From: Ancylostoma caninum
Taxonomy: Eukaryota > Nematoda > Chromadorea > Rhabditida > Ancylostomatidae
Length of the DNA stretch: 64,000 nt
NCBI GenBank assembly: GCA_037903475.1
Contig: JBAJFG010000437.1
Location: 1 to 64,000, forward strand
Direction of reading: 5' to 3'
A program made the position numbers and the translations under genes. The notes beneath the pieces are model-generated. The model had not been told where the DNA came from and made no database searches. It was given only the letters and a program-made list of their open reading frames with translations. Shown in pieces: positions 1 through 9,535 of this stretch (the stretch's first letter is position 1; the number at the start of each line of letters is the position of its first letter).

Positions 1-100
1 TGATCATGACTTATAATAACGGGCTTACTTTGTGTGTCACGTGTGTGTGTGTGTGTAGAACGAAATTCGAGGGCGTGGCTTAGAGTGATGCCGACCACTC
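1..100 (+). repeat. Terminal module of dispersed minisatellite-bearing element (copy 1)
   Basis: The window opens with tcatgacttataataa, then a short spacer, a (GT)n tract, and a segment reading gaaattcgagggcgtggctt. The same ordered parts recur in reverse orientation at about 16630-16732. A shorter version lies at about 60796-60860 on the plus strand. In all three places a 50-60-bp minisatellite follows. The recurrence shows a dispersed repeat; calling it an element end is inference. All three copies begin TC, which would suit a Helitron 5' end, but I found no matching 3' end. Confidence 0.75.
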
Positions 101-117
101 CACCGTTACATGAAGGG

Positions 118-1330
118 TGCGCCGGCGCCCAAAGTGGTGGGAGACGGGTCCACTGCTGTGATAAGGGTACGCCGGCGCCCAAAGTGGTGGGAGACGGGTC
201 CACTGCTGTGATAAGGGTGCGCCGGCGCCGAAAGTGGTGGGAGACGGATCCACTGCTGTGATATGTATACGCCGGCGCCCAAAGTGGTGGGAGACGGGTC
301 CACTGCTGTGATAAGGGTGCGCCGGCGCCCAAAGTGGGGGAGACGGATCCACTGCTGTGATAAGGGTGCGCCGGCGCTCAAAGTGGGGGAGACGGGTCCA
401 CTGCAGTGATAAGGGTGCGCCGGCGCCCAAAGTGGTGGGAGACGGGTCCACTGCTGTGATAAGGGTGCGCCGGCGCCCAAAGTGGGGGGAGACGGGTCCA
501 CTGCTGTGATAAGGGTGCGCCGGCGCCCAAAGTGGGGGGAGACGGGTCCACGGCTGTGATAAGGGTGCGTCGGCGCCCAAAGTGGGGGGAGACGGGTCCA
601 CTGCTGTGATAAGGGTGCGTCGGCGCCCAAAGTGGGGGGAGACGGGTCCACTGCTGTGATAAGGGTGCGCCGGCGCCCAAAGTGGGGGGAGACGGGTCCA
701 CTGCTGTGATAAGGGTGCACCGGCGCCCAAAGTGGGGGGAGACGGGTCCACTGCTGTGATAAGGGTGTAACGGCCCCTAAAGTGGGGGAGACGGGTCCAC
801 CGCTGCGATAAGGGTGCACCGGCGCCCAAAGTGGGGGGAGACGGGTCCACTGCTGTGATAAGGGTGTACCGGCCCCTAAAGTGGGGGAGACGGGTACACC
901 GCTGCGATAAGGGTGCGCCGGCGTTCAAAGTGGGGGGATACGGGTCCATCGCTGTGATAAGGGTGCGCCGGCGCCCAAAGTGGTGGGAGACGGGTCCACT
1001 GCTGTGATAAGGGTGCGCCGGCGCCCAAACTGGTGGGAGAAAGGTCCGCGGCTGTGATAAGGGTGCGCCGGCGCCCAAGGGGAAGACGGGTCCACTGCTG
1101 TGATAAGGCTGCGCCGGCGCCCATAGTGGGGGGAGAAGGGTGCGCGGCTGTGATAAGGGTGTGTCGGCGCCCAAAGTGGGGAGACGGGTCCACTGCTGTG
1201 ATAAGGGTGCACCGGCGCCCAAAGTGGGGGAGACGGGTCCACTGCTGTGATAAGGGTGCGTCGGCACCCAAAGTGGGGGGAGACGGGTCCACTGCTGTGA
1301 TAAGGGTGCGCCTGCGCTCAAAAGTGGAGG
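118..1330 (+). repeat. Minisatellite array, ~50-bp unit, about 24 copies
   Basis: The period is 50 bp (for example, identical positions at 481/531 and 601/651). Each unit carries the core gataagggtgcgccggcg followed by cccaaagtggggg and agacgggtccactgct. Units differ by point changes and 1-2-base indels in the G-run. Several long open frames run through the array in both strands because 50-bp units with few stops stay open; they are repeat artefacts and I do not annotate them as genes. Compared with the 59-bp array at 16.1 kb, the unit lacks about 9 bp corresponding to aaacgcctgg. Confidence 0.95.
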
Positions 1331-2490
1331 AGCGCCTGAAAATATAGCTACCGATGCAGGAGGGGTGCGCCGGTGTCCACTACTCAGGGAAATGTCATGA
1401 GTTAGGTCCATATTTGTTAAATCGATTCGATGGCTTCTAACATCAATCGTAAAAAAAAAAAACTAGATGTCAGACCACTGCGCGGATTAGTATGCAACCC
1501 GTGTGAATCCATCCTCCTTAGGTCCTCCCCCGCGTTCTTCTCTTCTCATTTGTTCATGAACACACCGCACCCTCCACTTTTATAGGTGCCAACTGACTCT
1601 TATCACTTGACCAGTTATAACAAACAAAGAATGATAGACCATTTTCTGCGGTCAATCCAGGTTGAACCGGTTATATATAGTTACAAAAAGCTATTTTAGT
1701 TGAGCAAATGGTAAAATTGCTTCGAGAAGGGCAATCCTCTTCGATAAGTGCATTTTTACATGAGAAAAAGCAATGGAAAGGGTGTAGGACACATTATAGC
1801 AAAAATGTGGAATAGCTGTGACTTTATTTGAATGAAGAAGGGATGAAGTCATGCGAGCGAAGCGAGCATTAGGAAAAGTCTGGAAGTCCGGCGTCAGCCG
1901 GACGGCCAGACTGGTAACACATAAGGGCCAATTGTCATAGCATTGTAATGGCTAATAAAGGTGATTACAGGGTAAGCCATAAATACGGTAACAAACAAAA
2001 AAGCACAAAAGAAAATGATTTGAGCGTAATTTGGAAATGTGTCAGAGGATTTATGTTGATCACTCCTAGTTGAACTAAATGCAGTGTATCATTTGGCCAT
2101 ATGCTCCATTAAGATCGACATAGCGTCTAAGATGTTGACAGAGAACGACGACTACGGTGGGAAAGTGGTTGGAGTTCACTTCATCCTCTATTTTTAAGAT
2201 ACTCATTAGGTTAATCCAAAGTCAGACAAAGTTCAGGTTAAGCGTATGCGTCGGTCATCAATAAAACCTAGTAACCCTACTGAAAGGTATTGAGACTACT
2301 GGGCGGCCACGCAATGAAATCATTATATCTGAGCATACATTTTTGGCACACACGTGAACAAAACGTAGCTGTGGAGAAGCACTCCAGAACGAATTCCGAA
2401 GTGAGGTGGATTCGAAACAGAGCATGTTTCTTCAAAGGAAAGGCGGGCATTGTTACCGTATTTTTGATAGACCCTGTATATTGTTTATTG
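1331..2490. other. Unassigned stretch, AT-rich, one strong hairpin
   Basis: No convincing coding exon is visible here. The only structured item is the hairpin at 1878-1911, annotated separately. Flanking motifs such as gcgagcgaagcgagc just before it suggest repeat-derived DNA. Confidence 0.5.
1878..1911 (+). other. Strong hairpin, 13-bp stem with a 2x2 internal loop
   Basis: The sequence can pair as GTCTGG, aa, GTCCGGC, loop gtca, GCCGGAC, gg, CCAGAC. It could be a structured RNA or part of a transposon end. Nothing else identifies a function. Confidence 0.6.
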
Positions 2491-2496
2491 AATATA

Positions 2497-3745
2497 TTAG
2501 GTGTGTGCAAAAGTTCCGGGGCAGTTGCACCTAATTTTTTAAAGCGCCATAACTCGGCTCAATGTCAACATTTTTGTTCAAGTCAAAAAGTGTTGACATC
2601 TGCGTAATGTAGTTATTGTACACTAGTATAGGAAGGATTTTTCCAGAACCAAAAAACTTCACAGGTTAATACTTGAAAGAGCGGCACACTTCATTTTTGA
2701 GTAGCGTCTCTTCATTAAAAGTTTCACAGCGAATGTGAAGACATAGGAGCTTGATAGAAGGATATTCTGTTGGAGAGTAGTCCAGAGAGTATATGAGGCG
2801 AGTTAGAATTTCGAGGCCCTAGTAGTCGATTTTTTACACGGCCAATATTGTAACATGCCAGTATGCGTTATCCCGCAACAGCAGCGGATGACGTAAGTTC
2901 GCCTGTATTGGCCTTATATTTGAGATTTCTCTCATGATTATTTTAAAGAGACTACTATGCATACAGTTTAGAAAAAATCATTGCGGTTGACTCAAATTGC
3001 TGCCCATGGTAGGTTAAACAATTTCTTGACACTGTAGGGATGGTTTGGCTATTTTTAGGTGGGTTGCTGGAACCTAGATTCTGGGATAACCCATTATTTT
3101 TGTGGTACATGATCCCTTTTCTATCAAGAGTAACAATCCTCTCAAGAAAAGAGTTGTTAGGATACCCTTAGATTGAATATTTGCACACCTGCCAGCGTGG
3201 CCATTGGTGTTCCCTTGCGCAACTCACGCAAAATCCATCTTCTATTCTCCCCCTCTTACCGATTTCCTTCAAGTAACGGGAAATGGTTGGCTAATTTTCC
3301 CGTAATGTCCTTCTCACTTTGCGTTGGGTCCGATACAACCTGTTCTTTCAGGACGCCTTTGAGAAGGTCAAATTGCCGGCTGTCCTGTGCAGCTATTTCC
3401 AAGCTCTTAGCTCCGCTTAGAATAGATAAGAACGCACCAGCCCCTGGTATTTTGGAGAAGATATCCTAGCAAACGCACTACCGGGTCCCCGTCTTTGCTG
3501 ATCATCCAAATTTGAATTCATAAAACAAAATTGCACGAATTAGCTTACGGCACATAGCATTGGTTTTATACCTAAAACACAGCAACACTGTGACGTTGAC
3601 CCAAGCCAAAAGTGGTATGGGTAGCAAATGTTTTAGGCTACCAACATCCATGAAAACCTTTGTAGGATATCGCAACGGCAAGAGGCAAAACGATTTTAAA
3701 CGATGAACTGCCACCAACTATCCCGGAACTTTTGCGCGCATCTAG
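2497..3745 (-). mobile_element. Degenerate mariner element (1.25 kb) with terminal inverted repeats
   Basis: Both ends carry inverted repeats sharing the stretch gcaaaagttccggg (left ttaggtgtgtgcaaaagttc; right, reverse-complemented, ctagatgcgcgcaaaagttc). Both are flanked by TA, the mariner target. The interior on the minus strand reads as a broken mariner transposase. An N-terminal LFYEFKFG-like segment near 3510-3530 is followed by a segment resembling the paired helix-turn-helix region (VVSDPTQSEKDI) near 3320-3360, with frameshifts and stops between them. The total length matches full-length mariners (about 1.25-1.3 kb). It lies just below the last visible exon of TMEM144-like copy A. 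It is inactive; the family assignment rests on TIRs, length and protein fragments. Confidence 0.75.
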
Positions 3746-3979
3746 TATTTTACACTAAGTTATTATAAAAATAAAAGACAAAAATTTTGGACAGGACTTT
3801 TCAGCAAACCTAATACATTTAAGAGAAACAACTATTGATTCATTCTCGCAGTGCATATGTGCTATCTACATTGTGTGACAGATGATTAACTTCGTTTCCT
3901 TCGTTTCTGCATTAATTGCTAAAAATTAGGGGATATTTGTGTTTGAACAAATAATATGTGTATGTACATATATGGTTAC

Positions 3980-4547
3980 CCTGCGATCAAAATAGCGATT
4001 CCAAGGTAGTTGAGTCCGAGACTGACGGGGATTGTCGCTGTGAGACCCAAAAGGCCAAACCTGAAAAAGATCCGTACGTTCAGTGGTTTCGTGAAGGTTC
4101 CTCCCACCTTGATGTGGCCCAGCCCGTCAAGCAGGATAAGGTGTTCCAGATAAGATTTGCCAGCCCCATGCCGAGGCGATTGATTATCTGGATTGAGAAA
4201 GCGTTAGCTGCAAACAAAAACCGCCTTATCATTCTCACGAAGCCTATTCCGAACCGAAAATGTTCATGCTTACCGAAAGCCCACAGGAATCCTCCAAGCA
4301 TCGCAAAGGCATAGAATCCCGGAAATCCCTGAGCAGCATGGACAATTATCCCCACACTAAATACGCCAACTCCAACGAACAGCTGCGTTGTGAAGCCTTC
4401 AATAGATTACTAATCAACAGTGCTACTATTAAAAAAGGGCTGATTTACCAGATACTCACCATCGCCGGCATACACTTTTTTAATCGGGACAAAAACACTG
4501 CCGAAGAAAAAAGAAGCCGCAAGAGCGGAGACTAATCCAATCCACAT
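3980..4547 (-). CDS. TMEM144-like transporter, copy A, partial (exons 1-4)
   Basis: TMEM144 proteins are multi-pass membrane proteins of the drug/metabolite transporter clan; the substrate of nematode members is not known to me. Four exons on the minus strand are visible: 4460-4547, 4274-4396, 4108-4207 and 3980-4060. All have GT/AG borders and the same phases and lengths (88, 123, 100, 81 bp) as copies B and C. The translation starts MWIGLVSALAASFFFGSVFV, keeps VPIKK..AGDG and the LTGWATSR motif, and ends with LNYLGIAILIAG. No stops interrupt these exons. Exons 5-10 are not found between 3980 and position 1. They could lie beyond the window, since copy C has a 5-kb intron, or be lost. Reading frames are clean, so I favour a real gene cut by the window edge over a pseudogene, but cannot decide. 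Confidence 0.82.
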
Positions 4548-4925
4548 GTTTTTGAATGACCTTTACCTGCAAAGCTAAACATTGTTCTACAGAACTTGTC
4601 GTTCTATTGCTTAGGGTATGAAAAATAGAAGTAGTTTCTTGATATGGGTCATTAAAGAAAAATGATGCGGAGATGTTCAGATTTCTTCTAATGTAGCACT
4701 GCATAACAGCCTTTAATATTATAGCTCACTAAAATGACAAACCGATCCCTGACAATTTTTTGAAGCTGATATGCATGTACTAGGAAAGTTTAGTATCCCT
4801 GAAATTTCTTGAAATTACAACTCGGAAACGATTTCTTCGGAATTTTTCGAAACAAGTGCACACAGTCACATGTACTGCTCTTCCCCAAACACTAATAATG
4901 CAAGCATTTAGGGCAATTTTTTCGC
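4548..4925. other. Spacer upstream of copy A
   Basis: AT-rich DNA between the start of TMEM144-like copy A and the Helitron remnant. It presumably includes the promoter of copy A, but I see no defined motif. Confidence 0.4.
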
Positions 4926-7145
4926 TTTTTTTGGTTTTTTTTTGTTGTCTCCTTCATTCCAATCCGAACAATTTCCAATACGTACATCCAATGCAATACA
5001 ATATACGTAAAAATAGCATGCTAATGTGTGCGTATAAATGTCCAATCCTAGTGCGTTTGGATAAAAAACATCCTTAGTCTTTCCATCAGCTGCATAGATT
5101 TACAAATTTTCTAGTCTGCCCACTCTGAAACATGCAACCTGAAGTTGACCTAGAAAATACGGACTCTCTAAGCCAATGTCTGCTATTCTAAACGACTGCC
5201 CTTGAGCATCGTTTATAATCTTTGTGAAAGTAAGTCGCATCAGGAATTGTAGTGTTTTAAAGTCGTGCGTGGGATGAAAACAGCCCCACCTTTACATTTG
5301 CCTGTCAATATTGTAGCTTCTATAGATTCAGGTAAAAGTCTTCTCACGCAAGATCTTTTTCCAGTGCATAACTTTGGAAGGTCAATAGTATGGCGGGCGA
5401 AGCATTATCGGTCACCCAATTTTCGAAATGAGCCTGTGTGCTGTCATTCCTGGTGGTTCCAAAGAATTCAGAAATTTTGCAGAGGAACAAATTCACTGCC
5501 TACAACAGTGTCAAATGAGTCATGTGTCGTGACCGAATCTGGTAGCTGATTCTGTATCTGAACATTTACGTTATTGACGCTTTCGTTCATTGGTGCTAAG
5601 TCTGCGCTATTACAAAGCCATCGATAGATGCTGAAGGTTCCACGGATGTCCGAGGAAACCCTATCTACGAACTCTCCACGTGAAGCCACAACGTTACAGA
5701 CATTTGAAGGAAATGAAATTATTAGGTTGTTGAGAAACTTCTCGCGGTTTTCAAGAGCATGCATTTTTTTAGCTCTATGCTGCCTTGCAGCGACATGTCT
5801 GTTATATAGATAAAGAAGTCAGGTATGTGCAAATTTATCATTACCATTTACAGTAAACTCTTTCACAACCCCTCCCAAGAGTTTTTCAAAACAGTGCATT
5901 TGCAGCCTTTTAATACACGCCTTCAAATCTGGTAAATCAGCAACCGCATCCAGTCATCGCATTACGCTGTATTTTGAGGACGCTACAGTGTCCGAACGCA
6001 TTGCACAAGATTGGTCCAGACGCTTTCGTGTTGATGACTTCAACCTCAATGTTTCCGCAAATCGGGACGCGAATCCGAAGTCGACAATGGTCGATTGTCA
6101 CAGCCGGAATATTCAGATGCACGCAAACTATGCGTGAAAATAAACAAATTTTGGATGTTCACGTTGCCAATGGCACTTATCACCTGCGTCAGTTGGGCAA
6201 GGTTATTGCAGCGAGTGATCATGATCTGGCCAAATGCGATCTCTAGCGACGAATAGAAGTGCCTACTGGACTGCTCTCGTACAGCCGCAGAACTGGGTGA
6301 AGCCTATCCTCACAGTATAAGAGAAGTGGTGTCTGCACGTCAACATCAAGCAGCGCCAACATCAAGCACTGGGTTGACAAGGATGAGCAAGCTGAGCTGC
6401 AATCGAAAGCGAGCAACCGAGGAGAGTGGCCGTAAAAATGCTAAGGAGCGTCCGAATCACTGTGCGATCCAATTCCTGCACGGTGATGCTCGTCCGCACA
6501 CTGCAACAGTGACTGGGAAGTGCTCACTTCTTTTCCAAAGCAGAACATGCCTTTCGACCTGCATCCAATAAAGTGGATGCCATGCCCAATGATGCAATTG
6601 TCAGAGCGACCTCGTTGTTTTTCCAGATTTCTGCTAGCAAGAAATTTATAAGCAATGTTTTCCCACTTCCTACTGGTCCGTCTAGAAGGAGCATTCCACC
6701 ATTTCCATTTCTGATTGGGTTCAAACCGACGCTTAATGCCAATATTTGATCGTTAACTAACAGATACTTGTTAGTTTGAACGAAATTTTTCCAACTCGTC
6801 AACAATGTAGCTTCTTTCTCTTAATTTGCTATTGACTACATCAGCGACACTGCGCGCTGATGCTTGCAAACCAAGCTCGAGAGGAGTTTGACCGCTCATC
6901 AACAAACACTTATCTTCGATCATTATGAGGGCCTGATCGAATGTTTCCGGAATAAAATTAGGACCATGGCAGAATCAGCTCTGCAATGCTTCCTAGGAAT
7001 ACCTTCATTAAAGCTTTCCTTGTATTTCTCCCAGAAGCTTTGTCGATTTAAAGGGGTACAACTTGTGCCAATCGTCGAATGACAGTCCCGGTCATGATTT
7101 ATGGGAAGACAGCAGTTGGACACAAAAGAAAAGGTGATCACTCAT
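4926..7145 (-). pseudogene. Helitron-type PIF1 helicase remnant, interrupted by a mariner remnant
   Basis: Reading the minus strand from about 7140 downward gives broken pieces of a PIF1-family helicase of the kind encoded by Helitrons. There is an N-terminal segment (SFWEKYKESFNEGIPRKH) near 7000-7060, then a Walker A segment GGMLLLDGPVGSGKT near 6660-6700. A mid-domain piece (FVDRVSSDIRGTF, then LAPMNESVNNVNVQIQNQLP) lies at about 5530-5690. Degenerate C-terminal pieces (KGSRLE, then SMQLMERLRMFFIQTH in shifted frames, matching the usual KSQGQ..., ...YAADGKTKNVVYPNAL region) lie at about 5010-5250. Frameshifts and stops separate the pieces. No RepHel nuclease domain or Helitron termini are recognised, so this is a fragment. 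Confidence 0.8.
5900..6560 (+). mobile_element. Mariner-family remnant nested in the Helitron remnant
   Basis: On the plus strand, shifted frames recover mariner transposase fragments. QDWSRRFRVDDFNLNVSANR is at about 6003-6065, LRQLGKV plus RRIEVPTGLLS is at about 6185-6290, and FLHGDARPHTATVTGK (second catalytic Asp region) is at about 6470-6520. It has many stops. Helitron helicase pieces resume on both sides in the opposite orientation, which supports insertion of the mariner into the Helitron. A related, weaker fragment is at 55325-55480. Confidence 0.7.
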
Positions 7146-7247
7146 AACTTGCATTGCTGTAAAGCACCAAAAAAGAATATGTCAGTCACATATTGCGGGC
7201 CAGATAGCGTTGGGCAGGGTGCAACGGAAGGAACGGCAAGAAGTTAC

Positions 7248-7461
7248 CAATAAAAGATGTAGCTCTCCTCGAACTGGTCTGCGCTCCTAATAGTATGTGG
7301 CCTCCCAATCGCTTGAAGTAACGGCATTACACTCGGGCCAAAGGCGAAGATGAGTGCAGTTTGCACAAATTCTGACCTTTGCAACAGGTTATAGAGGAAA
7401 ATTGGGTACCAGCTAGAGTCTTGAAGAGACGCCCAATGGAATTTCTCGGAAATACGAAAAC
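7248..7461 (-). CDS. Candidate exon of unknown protein
   Basis: The segment is open on the minus strand, is preceded by a good acceptor (cttttatcag) and ends at a GT donor (ttg/gtaactt). The translation includes FHWASLQDSSWYPIFLYNLL and FVQTALIFAFGPSVMPLL, with one plausible membrane stretch. I do not recognise the family. It may be an exon of an unrelated gene, an old transposon piece or chance. No neighbouring exons were found. Confidence 0.3.
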
Positions 7462-7479
7462 CTGATAAAAGATGAGAGT

Positions 7480-9510
7480 TAGAGGAGCATAAGTGGAGCG
7501 GCTGCCACCCTGCTGAATGGGAGAGCAATCCCACAGTTCACTATTACTCTCTAAACAAATACACTTTATGGCTTGAGAGCGAACTTCTTATTGTGGTGAT
7601 GATTTTCGTTTGCTGAAGAAAACAAACATACAATACGAAAAAGATTTTGAGAGCGTTTCATTCTCTTCTGGATAGCTACGTATTTAGAGTGAGCATGAGT
7701 GTGAGTAAAACTTCAAAACCACATCGATTAGCACAAATCAATAACCAGTTGAAAGAAAGGAAGAGTAGCACTAACGATCTTATTAATGATAACAGACAGT
7801 AGACATCACAGCTAAGTGCATTCAATCACAAAGATACGAATTGGTGCCTTCTTTATAGTTTCTTGATTCAAATACTGCCGTTTCTCTCCTCGATGTAAGG
7901 GCAAAGATATCATGTCGATACGATTGGATAGATCCTCCAGCACACCTACTCATATAAGGGTCTCTTCTTGAGCTGAAACGAATGCAATTCATACAAGTAG
8001 AACGGAGGTGATATGAAAGTGCACAGCCGGTTCACATGTGAAAGCACAGATTAGTGCTAAACGTAGATACTGTGGCCATTCACTGCTCTAGGGAGGCAAC
8101 ACATTCTTCTATGTATGCAACTGAACAATTACGCATACATATTGAAAGCCGGTCACTTCACTCAAATGATCCTATCCTTTCTCAAGCGAACGCATTGTGT
8201 TGAGATAGTAACACAGATAGTAAAACCTTCGGCATAGATTTCTGTCTGCTATATACCTGTGCTTTTCATTAAAGGCAGCATGAGTCGAAATCCTCGACTC
8301 GGACCTGAGCTGCGAACCCTAAAGTAGGCGTCGCGCACATCACGAATCTGCAACGAACACACACAGTAACAACTTACCTGCAGAAAACGGCGAACTGCCG
8401 TCGCGTGCACGCCCGGTCGGCCAGTGCTTCGGAGGGCCGAACGCGCTAGTTTACGCATTTTAACGCATGCGGGCTGCAGCCGATTCCCTTTCTCCGTGCT
8501 GGGACCCATTTGCGCACGCAGGGCGCCGCCGGAACACTCGTCCGCGCACGGAAAGCAGCATTGCGTTTTCCCGGCTTTCTCGGGTGTTTTACGCAATTTC
8601 ACCACCGGATATGAGCAATACACCCCCAAAAACCCCAAAATCCGCCGGAATCACAAACACGATGGTTTCGACGGGTGCTGCCTTTAAGCAGCCTCCTGCG
8701 TAGTGGCGGGTTGATCTTACGAAGTGATCATGAAATAGAGCTCTAGCAGGAATGTGGCGATGCGAAGATCAGTTAGCTGACAGATTTACATGTGAATCAT
8801 CGATTTACGTGTCACTGCTGATTTTATCTTTCAAATAGGGTGCACGCAGCAAATCATCGATTGCTTGGGCCAAGTAGTGTCTGACCGACATTCAAACTTC
8901 ATTAAAACATCCTCTGCCTGATTGGATGTTTATTGGAAATCTACGGAATATGTTTTCCTATTACCCAAATTTGTCAAACTCATCTAAGCAATTTTCACTT
9001 CTATTTTTCTGTAGGGCAGGTACGAACAACTTGAAAGTCATCTGCGACCTTCCATACTATTAGTATTTTTGTCTGGCTCTAACTTCGGAGCTGAATCCTG
9101 ATGTGGGATCATCGTACGAACTGTTTTGCAAAGCCAAATGCGATTTCACAATCATGTGGGAGCAGCATCCCATGCATGAGATTTTGGTCACATGGGAGGT
9201 GAGCTTGTCTACCTGAGAAATGATAGGTAATGTGAGCTTAACCTAGTTTACGCGAGATTACTCCAGGCTGTGTTGCCGTGGACTCTCTGTATCATGTATG
9301 GTGTGTTCGTTCCGTGGTGGCGTGCGGGCGCACCGCCTGTCATACCGCGTGGCGTCCTGCAGCGTTCCCGCAGCCAAACAGCTGAGTATCGATCGCTAGC
9401 ATGACGCCACGCCTCATGGCGGACAGTGCGATCGCACGCCACCACGAAATGAAGAAACTGTATGTGCATAGCCCCATTCTCGGAACACATCAATGAAGCA
9501 CCCTGAACTA
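7480..9510. other. Intergenic stretch between the Helitron remnant and copy B
   Basis: No supported gene. A GC-rich island at about 8300-8700 stays open in several frames on both strands but shows no recognisable protein and no consistent splice sites. Confidence 0.4.
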
Positions 9511-9512
9511 GC

Positions 9513-9518
9513 TTTATT
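9513..9518 (-). other. Polyadenylation signal AATAAA of copy B
   Basis: AATAAA on the minus strand, 18 bp after the TGA stop of TMEM144-like copy B; the spacing is typical of compact nematode 3' UTRs. Confidence 0.7.
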
Positions 9519-9535
9519 CCCCCTTCGAACAAAAC

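Noticed and set aside
1..100. Helitron 5' terminus
   Set aside because: All three copies begin TC, but one copy is flanked by T instead of A and no CTRR hairpin 3' end was found, so I did not assign a Helitron.
80..1411. A 443-codon and several shorter open frames on both strands
   Set aside because: They are translations of the 50-bp minisatellite (repeating WTRLPPLWAPAHPYHSS-like peptides); no gene features.
3173..3717. Short open frames on both strands
   Set aside because: They lie inside the decayed mariner; the minus-strand frame is part of the broken transposase and not a separate gene.
8249..8703. GC-rich overlapping open frames on both strands
   Set aside because: No domain, no splice-site agreement, and both strands are open equally, as expected from base composition.
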